Under the pieces are notes generated by a model. The model had not been told where the DNA came from and searched no databases. It saw only the letters and a program-made list of their open reading frames with translations. 64,000 nt of DNA from an uncultured Paracoccaceae bacterium (GTDB lineage: Bacteria; Pseudomonadota; Alphaproteobacteria; Rhodobacterales; Rhodobacteraceae), in assembly GCA_947487205.1 (NCBI GenBank), contig CANKVU010000010.1, positions 62,001 through 126,000 of the forward strand, read 5' to 3'. This document shows positions 44,803 through 53,616 of this stretch, piece after piece (the first letter of the stretch is position 1; each line of letters starts with the position of its first letter). The position numbers were made by a program, and so were the translations under genes.

Positions 44803-46806
44803 ATGAGCAACGCCGATCCCCTCGTCGTCTTCACCCCCTCGGGCAAGCGCGGCCGCGTCCCCGCGGGCACCACGGTGCTCGCCGCCGCGCGCAAGCTCGG
44901 CGTCGATCTCGATTCCGTCTGCGGCGGGCGCGGCATCTGCTCCAAGTGCCAGGTCGCGCCGGGCAAGGGCTCTTTTCCCAAGCACAACGTCACCGTCTCC
45001 GCCGACGCCCTGTCGGACTGGAACGCGGTCGAGGCGCGCTACGACGACAAGCGCGGGCTGAAGCCCGGCCGCCGCCTCGGCTGCCAGGCGCAGATCCGCG
45101 CCGACATCGTCATCGACATCCCCCCCGAAAGCCAGGTCCACCGCCAGGTCGTGCGCAAGGACGCCGCCGAGCGCGAGATCGCGATGGACCCCGCCACCCG
45201 CCTCCACTTCGTCGAGGTGGAGGAGCCGGACATGCACCAGCCGGCGGGCGACCTGGAGCGGCTGAACCGGGCGCTCCTCGACCAATGGGGGGTGGGACCC
45301 GTCGCCGCCTCGCTGCCGCTCCTGTCCAAGCTGCAATCCGCCCTCCGCCGCGACCGCTTCCGCGTCACCGTGGCGATCCACGAGGACCATCGCGGCCGCC
45401 CCCGCCTGATCGACCTCTGGCCCGGCCTCTACGAGGACGGCCTCTACGGCCTCGCCGTCGATCTCGGCTCCACCACCATCGCCGCGCATCTGTGCGACCT
45501 CGACACGGGCCGCGTCGTCGCCTCCTCGGGCATCATGAACCCGCAGATCCGTTTCGGCGAGGACCTGATGAGCCGGGTCAGCTATTCGATGATGAACGAG
45601 GGCGGCGCGGCCGAGATGACGGCGGCCGTGCGCGAGGCCATGGACACCCTGGCACGCGGCATCGCCACGGAGGCCGGCATCGACGCCGCCGCCATCGTCG
45701 AGACCGTGGTGGTCGGCAACCCGGTCATGCACCACCTCTTCCTCGGCATCGACCCGGTGGAGCTCGGACAGGCGCCCTTCGCGCTCGCCACGTCGGATGC
45801 CATCGACTGCGCCGCCGCCGATCTGGGCCTGTCGGCTCTGAACCCCGCCGCCCGCGCCTATATCCTGCCCTGCATCGCCGGCCATGTGGGCGCCGACGCC
45901 GCCGCCGTCGCCCTCTCCGAGGAGCCCTGGACGCGGCAAGACCTGACCCTGATCGTCGACGTGGGCACCAACGCCGAGATCCTGCTCGGCGACCGCAGCC
46001 GGGTCCTGGCCTGCTCCTCCCCCACCGGCCCCGCCTTCGAGGGGGCGCAGATCAGTTCCGGCCAGCGCGCCGCCCCCGGCGCGATCGAGGCCGTCCGCAT
46101 CGACCCCGCGACGAAGGCGCCCCGCTTCCGGGTCATCGGCGACGCGCGCTGGTCCGACGAGCCGGGCTTCGACGCCGAGGTCACCGGCATCTGCGGCTCG
46201 GGCATCATCGAGGCGGTGGCCGAGATGCGGATGGCCGGCATCCTCGACGCCTCGGGCCTCATCGGCTCGGCCGAGCAGGTCGGCTCCGACCGGATCGAGG
46301 CCGAGGGGCGCACCCATGCCTTCGTCCTGCACCGCGCGGGCGATCGGGTCGTCTCGGTCACGCAGGGCGACATCCGCGCGATCCAGCTGGCGAAATCCGC
46401 CCTCTATGCCGGGGCGCGGCTCCTGATGGACGAACGCGGCGTCGACCGGGTGGACCGGGTGGTGCTGGCCGGGGCCTTCGGGGCCCATATCAGCCCCCGG
46501 CACGCCATGGTGCTGGGCATGATTCCCGACGCCCCGCTCGACCGGGTGACGAGCGCCGGCAACGCGGCCGGCACGGGGGCGCGAATCGCGCTCCTGAACC
46601 GGGCCGCCCGGGCGGAGATCGAGGCCCGGGTGCGCGACATCCACAAGGTCGAAACCGCCGTCGAACCCCGGTTCCAGGAGCATTTCGTGGCCGCGAACGC
46701 GCTGCCGCACGCCACCGACCCGTTTTCGATCCTGCGCGCCGGGACGCCGCTTCCGAACGTGTCGTTCAAGCGCGGCGAAGAGCGCGCCCGCCGCCGGCGG
46801 CGCTAG
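44803..46806 (+). CDS. Corrinoid activation protein, RamA-like (2Fe-2S and ASKHA domains)
   Basis: ATP-dependent reductive activator that returns inactive Co(II) corrinoid proteins to Co(I). The product is 667 residues. An N-terminal plant-type [2Fe-2S] ferredoxin domain carries C40, C46, C49 (DSVCGGRGICSKCQ) and C94 (RLGCQAQ). A linker follows, then the large DUF4445/ASKHA domain with LAVDLGSTTIAAHL near residue 222 and LIVDVGTNAEILLGD near residue 385. The C-terminus is Arg-rich. No corrinoid partner is encoded in the window. Two tandem palindromes precede it. Confidence 0.92.
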   Translation: MSNADPLVVFTPSGKRGRVPAGTTVLAAARKLGVDLDSVCGGRGICSKCQVAPGKGSFPKHNVTVSADALSDWNAVEARYDDKRGLKPGRRLGCQAQIRADIVIDIPPESQVHRQVVRKDAAEREIAMDPATRLHFVEVEEPDMHQPAGDLERLNRALLDQWGVGPVAASLPLLSKLQSALRRDRFRVTVAIHEDHRGRPRLIDLWPGLYEDGLYGLAVDLGSTTIAAHLCDLDTGRVVASSGIMNPQIRFGEDLMSRVSYSMMNEGGAAEMTAAVREAMDTLARGIATEAGIDAAAIVETVVVGNPVMHHLFLGIDPVELGQAPFALATSDAIDCAAADLGLSALNPAARAYILPCIAGHVGADAAAVALSEEPWTRQDLTLIVDVGTNAEILLGDRSRVLACSSPTGPAFEGAQISSGQRAAPGAIEAVRIDPATKAPRFRVIGDARWSDEPGFDAEVTGICGSGIIEAVAEMRMAGILDASGLIGSAEQVGSDRIEAEGRTHAFVLHRAGDRVVSVTQGDIRAIQLAKSALYAGARLLMDERGVDRVDRVVLAGAFGAHISPRHAMVLGMIPDAPLDRVTSAGNAAGTGARIALLNRAARAEIEARVRDIHKVETAVEPRFQEHFVAANALPHATDPFSILRAGTPLPNVSFKRGEERARRRRR

Positions 46807-47055
46807 GCCCGCCGGGCCCGGTGCGGGCCGCCAAGAACGATCCGCATCAATCGCCCTGATTGGCCACACAAAAACACACATTCAAGTAAAAAAACGCCAC
46901 GATATCGCGCAAACGTTGTGCGGTGCGGCATTCTTGCCCTATTCTCGGGTCAACGGCCATCCATCTCAGGCGGGCGCACGGGGAAAGTTCGGAAAGACGG
47001 TTTCGGGTGCGGCCATCGCCGCGCCGTACCAGGCAAACTGTCGTCAGTCGACGCC
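46807..47055. other. AT-rich leader before an orphan gene, 249 bases
   Basis: After a GC-rich start, 46855-46960 is unusually AT-rich (CACACAAAAACACACATTC, then AAGTAAAAAAACGCC). It likely contains the promoter of the orphan gene downstream; TTCTTGCCCTATTCT (46930-46944) is a possible -10 region. No terminator hairpin for the RamA-like gene was identified with confidence. No RNA gene is recognised. Confidence 0.4.
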
Positions 47056-47535
47056 ATGGACAGCGATGGGGCAAGCGGCCAGACCATGATACAGATCTCT
47101 CACAAGGCGAAAGCCACGCTCGAGACCGACCCGGATCGGGGTTACGATTTCTACGGGCTCGCGGCGACGATCGCCACCTTCCTCGCCCAGGCGGAGGCGC
47201 AGATCCTCGCGCTCGACCTCGGCCTTGCCGGCGAGTCGATCGAATATCGCACCGATCGCGGCGATGTGCGCGTCAGTCGCGCCGATGCCGGCACCCTGGT
47301 CGTGGTCTGCGACACGCTGCGGCGCGGCGACCGCGAGACCGGCCGCCAGATGTGCTTCCAGTTGAGCCGGCGGCTCCTGACACGCTGCCCGATCATCGCG
47401 GTGCACTGGCATCCGACCCAGCAGCGGCTGCCGGCGGACCGCTTCACCTGGGGGCGGCTCATGGACATGCCGCAGCGATTCGCGCAGCCCGCGATCCAGT
47501 TCGTCCCCGCCCCGCATCCCGGCCCGGTCGCCTGA
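47056..47535 (+). CDS. Orphan protein of unknown function
   Basis: Product of 159 residues if the start is MDSDGASGQTMIQISHKAKA; an ATG ten codons later (47086, MIQISHKAKATLE) is equally possible, and the frame is open for 46 codons upstream. No signal peptide or membrane helix. The sequence looks globular and mixed alpha/beta: DFYGLAATIATFLAQAEAQI, then VVVCDTLRRGDRETGRQM. A cysteine sits in each of three helices. I do not recognise it. It lies between the one-carbon cluster and the BCCT transporter, behind an AT-rich leader. Confidence 0.7.
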   Translation: MDSDGASGQTMIQISHKAKATLETDPDRGYDFYGLAATIATFLAQAEAQILALDLGLAGESIEYRTDRGDVRVSRADAGTLVVVCDTLRRGDRETGRQMCFQLSRRLLTRCPIIAVHWHPTQQRLPADRFTWGRLMDMPQRFAQPAIQFVPAPHPGPVA

Positions 47536-47559
47536 AACCGACTTGTCCCGTTGCACGGG

Positions 47560-47571
47560 CGTCAAATGACG
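47560..47571. promoter_or_regulatory. Small dyad upstream of the BCCT transporter gene
   Basis: CGTCA-AA-TGACG is a 12-bp dyad 54 bases before the transporter start and next to TTATCC (47572-47577), a possible -10 box. A CCCG-N5-CGGG dyad lies just upstream. They may be an operator; the regulator is unknown. Confidence 0.35.
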
Positions 47572-47625
47572 TTATCCTGATCGGGTTCTTGCGCGCAAAC
47601 GCAGTCCGGACCCAAAGGAAACGAC

Positions 47626-49299
47626 ATGGGCACAAAGATCCCGCAGGACCGCCTGTGGATCTTCCCGAAGGTGAACAAGCCCGTCTTTGCCACCTCGGCG
47701 ATCCTGATCGTCTGCTTCATCATCTTCGGCGCCCTGTTCAGCGAGACCGCCAACACGGTCTTCAGCGGGTTGCAGGACATGCTGGCGACCTATCTCGGCT
47801 GGACGCTGATCCTCCTCGTCAACGCGCTGATCCTGTTCGTGATCTTCCTTGGCCTCGGGCCCTTCGGCGACATCCGCCTCGGCCGGATGGACGAGCATCC
47901 CGAATACGACCTGTTCAGCTGGACGGCGATGCTGTTCTCGGCCGGCATCGGGATCGGCCTGATCTACTGGGGCGTGGCCGAGCCCATGTACCACTTCTTC
48001 TCGCCACCCCGCGCCGAGGCCGAGAGCCTCGAGGCCGCGCGCGAGGCGATGGCGTTCACCTTCCTGCACTGGGGCTTCCACGGCTGGGCGGTCTATGCGG
48101 TCGTGGCGCTCAGCCTCGCCTATTTCCATTTCCGCCTCGGGCTGCCGCTGTCGATCCGCTCCGCGCTCTACCCGATCATCGGCGAGCGGATCTACGGCCC
48201 CTGGGGCGACGTGGTCGACACGCTCGCGGTCTTCGGCACCATGTTCGGCATCGTCACCTCGCTGGGGCTCGGCGCAATCCAGATCAATGACGGCCTGGGC
48301 ACCGTCTTCGGGGTCGGCACCTCGGTGACGGTGCAGATCCTCGTCATCGCGATCATCACCTTCATGGCCACGATGTCGGTGGTCGCGGGCCTCGACGGGG
48401 GCATCAAGCGCCTGTCGAGCCTCAACATCATCCTGTCCTTCGTGCTCCTGGCCTTCATGCTGGTGGTGGGGCCGACGCTGTTCATCTTCGACGGCTTCGT
48501 GGAGAATTACGGCATCTACCTGTCGGGCTTCATCGACTGGTCCACCTGGACGCAGACCTGGACGCCGGAGGATTCGAACCAGAGCTGGCAGAATTCCTGG
48601 ACCATATTCTACTGGGCCTGGTGGATCAGCTGGTCGCCCTTCGTCGGCGTCTTCATCGCCCGGATCAGCCGCGGCCGCACGATCCGCGAATTCGTCTTCG
48701 GCGTCATGCTGATCCCCTGCTCGATCATGTTCTTCTGGTTCTCGGCCTTCGGCGGCGTCGCGATCGACATCTCGCTCGGCGGCGACCGCACGCTGATCGA
48801 GGCCACGCAGGAAGGCTACGGGAACACCATGTTCGCGCTGCTCGACTATTACCCGATGGCCAGCGTCACCAGCGTCTTCGCGATCGTGCTGATCGTGCTG
48901 TGGTTCGTGACCTCCTCCGATTCGGGCAGCTTCGTCATCGACATGCTGACCGCGGGCGGCGACCCCGACCCGCCCAAGATCCAGCGCGTGTTCTGGGCGG
49001 TGAGCGAGGGCGCGGTCGCGTCGGTGCTGCTCCTCGCAGGCGGGCTCTCGGCGCTGCAGGCGGCGGCGGTGGTGGCGGGCTTCCCGTTCGCGGTGGTGGT
49101 CGTGCTGATCACCGTGGGCCTGTGGCGCGCGCTGCGCTGGGACGCACTGATGGTGCACCGCCACAACCTGCGCTACCGCAACGATGTGGAGGCCGAGCAC
49201 AACATGCCCGGCGAGCTTCCCAATGAGGGGTCGAGCATCCTGGGCGAGCCCGACGGCCCCGCCGCCGGCGGCGAGCGCAACCCCGCGCCCGCAGAATAG
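47626..49299 (+). CDS. BCCT family betaine/carnitine/choline transporter
   Basis: Secondary transporter for quaternary amines such as glycine betaine, choline or carnitine. The product is 557 residues with twelve membrane helices. The family's tryptophan-rich segment is present: FYWAWWISWSPFVGVFIARI, then SRGRTIREF. The N-terminal GIGIGLIYWGVAEPMYHF is also conserved. The helix-3 glycine stretch GIGIG fits a Na+-coupled betaine carrier. The cytoplasmic C-terminus is short, so an osmosensing tail like that of BetP is unlikely. Its position beside a corrinoid methyl-transfer cluster suggests betaine uptake as a methyl source. Confidence 0.94.
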   Translation: MGTKIPQDRLWIFPKVNKPVFATSAILIVCFIIFGALFSETANTVFSGLQDMLATYLGWTLILLVNALILFVIFLGLGPFGDIRLGRMDEHPEYDLFSWTAMLFSAGIGIGLIYWGVAEPMYHFFSPPRAEAESLEAAREAMAFTFLHWGFHGWAVYAVVALSLAYFHFRLGLPLSIRSALYPIIGERIYGPWGDVVDTLAVFGTMFGIVTSLGLGAIQINDGLGTVFGVGTSVTVQILVIAIITFMATMSVVAGLDGGIKRLSSLNIILSFVLLAFMLVVGPTLFIFDGFVENYGIYLSGFIDWSTWTQTWTPEDSNQSWQNSWTIFYWAWWISWSPFVGVFIARISRGRTIREFVFGVMLIPCSIMFFWFSAFGGVAIDISLGGDRTLIEATQEGYGNTMFALLDYYPMASVTSVFAIVLIVLWFVTSSDSGSFVIDMLTAGGDPDPPKIQRVFWAVSEGAVASVLLLAGGLSALQAAAVVAGFPFAVVVVLITVGLWRALRWDALMVHRHNLRYRNDVEAEHNMPGELPNEGSSILGEPDGPAAGGERNPAPAE

Positions 49300-49315
49300 G
49301 TGGGCCGCCGGGTGG

Positions 49316-49338
49316 GGGGGGCGATCCCGTCGCCCCCC
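49316..49338. terminator. Bidirectional terminator between the BCCT and CDF genes
   Basis: GGGGGGCGA (49316-49324) pairs perfectly with TCGCCCCCC (49330-49338) around a 5-nt loop, between the two convergent stops. Confidence 0.65.
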
Positions 49339-49351
49339 AGCCGGCGCGCCC

Positions 49352-50338
49352 TCAGGCCAGCGCCGCGTGGCCCGCGCGCGACTGAACCTCAAGGAAGAAG
49401 CTCTTGACGACCGGGTACGTCTCCCGGACCCGCCGCTCGCTCTCGGTCACCAGCGCCTCGATGCGCTGCGAGGGCACGTCGTCGGCGAAATCCACCGACA
49501 CGGTCAGAAGGACATGGTGCGGCCCGAAATGGATGGTGCGGACCTCGTTGACCGCCCGCACCTCCGCATGGCCGCGCAGGTCGTCGGTCACGTCGCGCAC
49601 CATGTCCGGGTCCGCCGCCTCGCCGATCAGCAGCTTGCGGACCTCGTTGGCCAGGAACACCGCCGTCACCCCCAGCATGATGCCGATCAGGATCGAGGCC
49701 GCCGCGTCCCAGAACGGGTGGTCGAGCTGCCAGGTCAGGTACAGGCCCAGCGCCGCGATGAGGATGCCGATCAGCGCCGCGGTGTCCTCGCACAGAACGA
49801 CGAAGATCGACGGGTCCTTCAGCTCCTTCACGTCCCGCCACCAGCCGTTGCCGCGCCGCACCTCGCCGAATTCCCGCCGCGCCACGTTCCACGAATAGCC
49901 CTCGAAGCAGAAGGCCAGCGCCAACACCACGAACGAGATCCACGGCACCCCGTCCGAATGCTCCCCGTGCAGCAGCGCCCGCACCCCCTCCCAGATCGAC
50001 AGGCCCGCGCCGAGCGAGAACAGCAGCACCGCCACGATGAACGACCAGAAATAGATCTCGGCCCCGTAGCCGAAGGGGTGGCGCGCATCGGCCGGTCGCT
50101 GCGACCGCTTGTGGCCCAGGAGCAGGAAACCCTGGTTGCCGGTGTCGATGACCGAGTGGATGCCCTCGGCCAGCATCGCCGAGGAGCCCGACAGCGCGGC
50201 GGCCGCGAACTTCGTCACCGCGATCGCCCCGTTGGCCGCCAGCGCGGCCATGATCGTGGCCTTGCTGCCCCCGCCGCCGCCACTGTCCCCGCCCGCATCC
50301 GCATCCGCATCCGCGTCCCGCGCCCTGTTCTCCGCCAT
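49352..50338 (-). CDS. Cation diffusion facilitator family transporter
   Basis: Six-helix metal exporter (CDF family; Zn, Fe, Co or Mn). The product is 328 residues. Metal-site motifs are EGIHSVIDTGNQ in helix 2 and EDTAALIGI in helix 5; the cytoplasmic C-terminal domain is present (TIHFGPHHVLLTVSVDFADD). The N-terminus carries a DADADADAGGD run encoded by a short GCATCC repeat, an acidic tail that could bind metal. The start was set at MAENRARD. It follows ccmG by 64 bases and may be co-transcribed with it. Confidence 0.9.
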   Translation of the reverse strand: MAENRARDADADADAGGDSGGGGGSKATIMAALAANGAIAVTKFAAAALSGSSAMLAEGIHSVIDTGNQGFLLLGHKRSQRPADARHPFGYGAEIYFWSFIVAVLLFSLGAGLSIWEGVRALLHGEHSDGVPWISFVVLALAFCFEGYSWNVARREFGEVRRGNGWWRDVKELKDPSIFVVLCEDTAALIGILIAALGLYLTWQLDHPFWDAAASILIGIMLGVTAVFLANEVRKLLIGEAADPDMVRDVTDDLRGHAEVRAVNEVRTIHFGPHHVLLTVSVDFADDVPSQRIEALVTESERRVRETYPVVKSFFLEVQSRAGHAALA

Positions 50339-50402
50339 TCGTCCCTCCGTTGCCGGTCCGGGCCGAACGCGCGGAGCGCGCGGGCGGTTGCGCCCCGGCC
50401 GC

Positions 50403-50945
50403 TCAGGATCCGGTGGCGGCCTCCAGGGCGGGGCGGATGGTGCGCTCCAGCGTGCGTTCGGTGACCGGCCCGGCGACGCGGGCCAGCACCCGCCCCTCCC
50501 CGTCGATGACGAAGGTCTCGGGCACGCCGTAGACGCCCCAGTCGCGCGCCGTGCGCCCCCCCTCGTCGGCCGAGGCCGCCGCATAAGGGTCGCCGAGCTC
50601 GTCCAGGAAGGCCAGCGCGTTGCCCCGCTCGTCCTTGTAATTGATCCCGTAGATCGGGATTCCCTCCGCCTCGGTCAGGGAGACGAGGTTCGGATGCTCG
50701 ACCCGGCAGGGGGCGCACCAGGACGCCCAGAAATTCACCAGCTTGACGCCGGGCGCCGTCAGCGCGGCCTCCGTCACCGGGTCGAGTTCGCCCAGGTCGG
50801 TGACCGTCAGGCCCGGCGCCGGCCGCCCGACGAAGGTCGAGGGCAGCGCGTCGGGGTCCTCGCGCTGCATCCCGGCATAGAAGAGGCCGGCGAGCGCGGC
50901 GAAGGCCACGGGCGGCACGAGGGCCAGGATCGGCAGCCTAGCCAT
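50403..50945 (-). CDS. ccmG: Thiol:disulfide interchange protein CcmG/DsbE
   Basis: Periplasmic thioredoxin-fold protein, membrane anchored by its N-terminus, that reduces the CxxCH haem-binding cysteines of apocytochrome c. The product is 180 residues. The anchor is MARLPILALVPPVAFAALAG; the active site is NFWASWCAPCRVEHP; the cis-proline loop reads GVYGVPETFVIDG. It overlaps the end of ccmD. It is the last gene of ccmABCDG. Confidence 0.95.
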   Translation of the reverse strand: MARLPILALVPPVAFAALAGLFYAGMQREDPDALPSTFVGRPAPGLTVTDLGELDPVTEAALTAPGVKLVNFWASWCAPCRVEHPNLVSLTEAEGIPIYGINYKDERGNALAFLDELGDPYAAASADEGGRTARDWGVYGVPETFVIDGEGRVLARVAGPVTERTLERTIRPALEAATGS

Positions 50946-51087
50946 TCCGCCGCGCCTCCGCCCGGTCGAGCGCGCGCGCCACCCGGGCCGCCCGCGCCAC
51001 GCTCAGCACCACCAATCCCAGGATCAGCACCGCCGACAGCCCGTAGGCCAGCGACACTTCGAGGGCGTATCGGCCCAGGTCAGGCAT
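50938..51087 (-). CDS. ccmD: Haem exporter protein CcmD
   Basis: Short single-helix membrane protein of 49 residues that stabilises the CcmABC complex and releases holo-CcmE. It begins MPDLGRYALEVSLAYGLSAV, then has a hydrophobic helix (VLILGLVVLSVA) followed by a basic RAARVARALDRAEARR tail, the standard CcmD layout. It is too small to be called by many gene finders. Its start lies within the end of ccmC and its end overlaps the ccmG start. Confidence 0.9.
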   Translation of the reverse strand: MPDLGRYALEVSLAYGLSAVLILGLVVLSVARAARVARALDRAEARRNG

Positions 51088-51814
51088 CGGCCATCCTTTC
51101 GCGCAATCTCAGGACATGGAGCCGCCGGGCCCGGATCTCGGTGCGGGTCCTGAGCAGGACCAGCGCCCCGAACAGCGCCACGAAGCCGGCGATGCAGACG
51201 AGCAGCGGATAATAGAACACGTCGGCCACGTTGGTCTCGGCGTCGAGCGACAGCGACGCGCCCTGGTGCAGGCCCTGGTTCCAGAAGTTCACCGCATAGC
51301 GGCTCAGCACCGCGAAGACCGACCCCACGAGGCACAGGACCGATGTCAGGTCGGCGGCGGCGTCGGGCTCCTCCACCGCCTCCCAGAGCGCGATATAGCC
51401 CAGGTAGAACAGGAACAGGATCAGGAACGCGGTCAGGCGCGGGTCCCAGGCCCACCACGTCCCCCACATCGGCTGGCCCCAGACCGCGCCGGTGACGAGC
51501 GCGATCAGCGTCATCGTCAGGCCCACCGGCGCCGCGGCACGGGCCGCTAGCGCGCTGACGTGATGGCGGCGCACCAGCCAGACCAGCGAGGCCACCAGCA
51601 TCATGAACCAGGCGTTGATCGCCATCAGCGCCGCGGGCACGTGCAGGTAGATGATCTTCACCGTCGATCCCTGCCGGTAATCGTCGGGGGTGAAGAAGAA
51701 CCCCCAGGCCAGGCCCAATACCAGGCAGACCCCGGCAACGGCCCCCAGGATCGGCACCAGCGGCCGCGTCGCGCCCATGAAGCGCACGGGATTGGCATAG
51801 GACCAGAGCGACAT
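51080..51814 (-). CDS. ccmC: Haem exporter/lyase protein CcmC
   Basis: Six-helix membrane protein that presents haem to CcmE in cytochrome c maturation. The product is 244 residues from MSLWSYANPVRFMGATRPLV. The tryptophan-rich haem-handling motif WGTWWAWDPRLTAF and the flanking conserved histidines (YLHVPAAL and FWNQGLHQGAS) are present. The upstream open frame was rejected. A 99-base gap from ccmB is the only sizeable gap in this operon. Confidence 0.96.
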   Translation of the reverse strand: MSLWSYANPVRFMGATRPLVPILGAVAGVCLVLGLAWGFFFTPDDYRQGSTVKIIYLHVPAALMAINAWFMMLVASLVWLVRRHHVSALAARAAAPVGLTMTLIALVTGAVWGQPMWGTWWAWDPRLTAFLILFLFYLGYIALWEAVEEPDAAADLTSVLCLVGSVFAVLSRYAVNFWNQGLHQGASLSLDAETNVADVFYYPLLVCIAGFVALFGALVLLRTRTEIRARRLHVLRLRERMADA

Positions 51815-51913
51815 CGACGCTCCTCTAGCCCGGCGCGCGGGTGGCAACAAGGCGGCCCGGGGTCACACCTTCGTCGGGCCCGCCGCGGCGGCCCGGGTCG
51901 CGGCCGGGCGCGC

Positions 51914-52570
51914 TCACCGGATCGACACCCGCAGCGCCGCCGCCGCGGCGAAGGGCAGGCCGGCCAGGCAGCCCAGCGTCACCGCCCCCAGAAGCGCCAG
52001 CGGCGTCGCGGGGTCGAGCCCCGCCGCCCCGCGACGCGCCACGTCGGCGCCGAAGACGAGCGTGGGCACATAGAGCGGCAGCACGAGTAGCGACAGGAGG
52101 GGCCCGCCGCGCCGCAGCCCCACGGTCAGCGCCGCGCCGAACGTGCCGATGAGCGACAGCGCCGGCGTTCCCATCAGGAGCGACAGGGCGAGCCACAGAT
52201 GCCCCGGCCAGGGCAGCGACAGCAGCACCCCGAGCGGCGCGGCGGCCAGCGACAGCGGCAGCCCCGTGCTCAGCCAATGCGCGGCCGCCTTGGCCAGCGC
52301 GATCCCCTCCATCGGCAGCGGCGCGGTCGCCAGAAGGTCGAGCGCCCCGTCCTCCCGGTCGAGCGCGAACACCCGGTCGAGCGACAGCAGGCAGGCCAGG
52401 AGCGCGCCGATCCACAGGATCCCCGGCGCGATCGGCCCCAGGATCGCGGCCTCCGGCCCTACGCCGAACGGCACCAGCACCGTCACCACCAGGAAGAAGG
52501 CGAGCCCCAGCCCGAAGCCGCCGCCCGCCCGCACCGCCAGGGCGAGGTCGCGCGTCACCAGGCGGATCAC
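51914..52570 (-). CDS. ccmB: Haem exporter protein CcmB
   Basis: Membrane subunit of the CcmAB ABC transporter used in cytochrome c maturation, six helices, 218 residues (usual length). It starts with GTG ([16 protein letters not shown]) overlapping the ccmA stop, and includes [20 protein letters not shown], the segment that couples to CcmA. Confidence 0.94.
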   Translation of the reverse strand: MIRLVTRDLALAVRAGGGFGLGLAFFLVVTVLVPFGVGPEAAILGPIAPGILWIGALLACLLSLDRVFALDREDGALDLLATAPLPMEGIALAKAAAHWLSTGLPLSLAAAPLGVLLSLPWPGHLWLALSLLMGTPALSLIGTFGAALTVGLRRGGPLLSLLVLPLYVPTLVFGADVARRGAAGLDPATPLALLGAVTLGCLAGLPFAAAAALRVSIR

Positions 52571-53181
52571 GCCGGCGCCCCGGCGGCCCGGGCCGCATCG
52601 CCGAACACGGCCCGGTGGCGGGCCACGTCGAGCGTCTCCGCGTCGAGGCCCAGGTCGATATGGGTGGCCAGCACCGCGGTGCCGCCGCCCTCCAGGTGGC
52701 GCCGGACCATCGCCGCGAATCGCGCGGTGTTGGCCGCGTCGAGCGACACGGTCGGCTCGTCGAGGCACCAGACCGGCCGCCCGGTGACCATCATCCGCGC
52801 CAGCCCCAGCCGGCGCCGCTGCCCCGCGGACAGGTGCTGCGCCAGACGGTCCTCCAGCGGCGCCAGCGCGAAGGCGTCGAGCGCCGCGCCGATCCCGCCG
52901 GTCCGGTGCAGCCCCGCCCAGAAGGACAGGTTCTCGGCCACCGTCAGCTGCCCCTTCATCCCGTCGGCATGGCCGCCATAGGCGACCGCGTCGCGGTCCG
53001 GCTCGACCGTGCCCGCCATCGGCGGCTGCAGCCCCGCGATGGTCCGCAGAAGCGTGGTCTTGCCCGCCCCGTTCGGCCCCCGCAGGATCAGCGCCCGGCC
53101 CGGCGCCACGGCGAAATCCATCCCCGACAGGACCGGCACGCCGCCGCGGCCGGCCGTCAGGCCGCGCGCCGCGATCCTCAT
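52567..53181 (-). CDS. ccmA: Haem exporter ATP-binding protein CcmA
   Basis: ATPase of the CcmABCD complex that releases holo-CcmE for haem delivery. The product is 204 residues. Walker A is [12 protein letters not shown], the ABC signature reads [14 protein letters not shown], Walker B reads [12 protein letters not shown], and the H-loop is in LATHIDL. Its start overlaps the stop of the Mth938-like gene. ccmE, ccmF and ccmH are not in the window. Confidence 0.96.
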   Translation of the reverse strand: MRIAARGLTAGRGGVPVLSGMDFAVAPGRALILRGPNGAGKTTLLRTIAGLQPPMAGTVEPDRDAVAYGGHADGMKGQLTVAENLSFWAGLHRTGGIGAALDAFALAPLEDRLAQHLSAGQRRRLGLARMMVTGRPVWCLDEPTVSLDAANTARFAAMVRRHLEGGGTAVLATHIDLGLDAETLDVARHRAVFGDAARAAGAPA

Positions 53182-53534
53182 GCGGCGGGCAGCAGCGCGG
53201 CGCCGACCCGCCGCCCCTCGCCCAGGAGCACGTTGTAGGTGCGGCAGGCCTGCGCCGAGGCCATCACCTCGACGCCGATATTGGCCTCCTCGAGCGCGCG
53301 GCGGAACGCGGGCGGCAGATAGGCCATCTCGGGCCCGGTGCCGACCAGCAGCACGTCGATCTCATCCGCCGCCGCCAGCACCCGCTCCCGGTCCTCGTAG
53401 CCGCCCCATGGCCGCACCCCGCGCGGCAGGAGCAGCATCGCGCCCTCGCGGATCTCGCCCGCCACCCGGAAGAATCCCGGCCCGTAGCCGTCGATCGGGG
53501 TCGCGTCCTCGAAATCGACTTCGCTCAATTGCAT
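53178..53534 (-). CDS. Mth938-like domain protein (NDUFAF3 family)
   Basis: Small alpha/beta protein of 118 residues, begins [20 protein letters not shown]. The family (DUF498) includes human NDUFAF3, a complex I assembly factor; the bacterial role is unknown. Core segments are [15 protein letters not shown] and [20 protein letters not shown]. It lies between secF and ccmA, an order I recall from other Rhodobacterales, and its stop overlaps the ccmA start, so it is translated with the cytochrome c maturation genes. Confidence 0.88.
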   Translation of the reverse strand: MQLSEVDFEDATPIDGYGPGFFRVAGEIREGAMLLLPRGVRPWGGYEDRERVLAAADEIDVLLVGTGPEMAYLPPAFRRALEEANIGVEVMASAQACRTYNVLLGEGRRVGAALLPAA

Positions 53535-53616
53535 GGCACCGCCTCCTTTCGCCCCGACCTAAGCGATCGGGCGCCGGGGTGAAAGGCCGCGCCGCCCAGC
53601 CGGCCGGGCCCGCGCC

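Noticed and set aside
50295-50318. GCATCC tandem hexamers
   Set aside because: Only three exact copies plus one variant, encoding the Asp-Ala run in the CDF transporter N-terminus; a simple low-complexity stretch.
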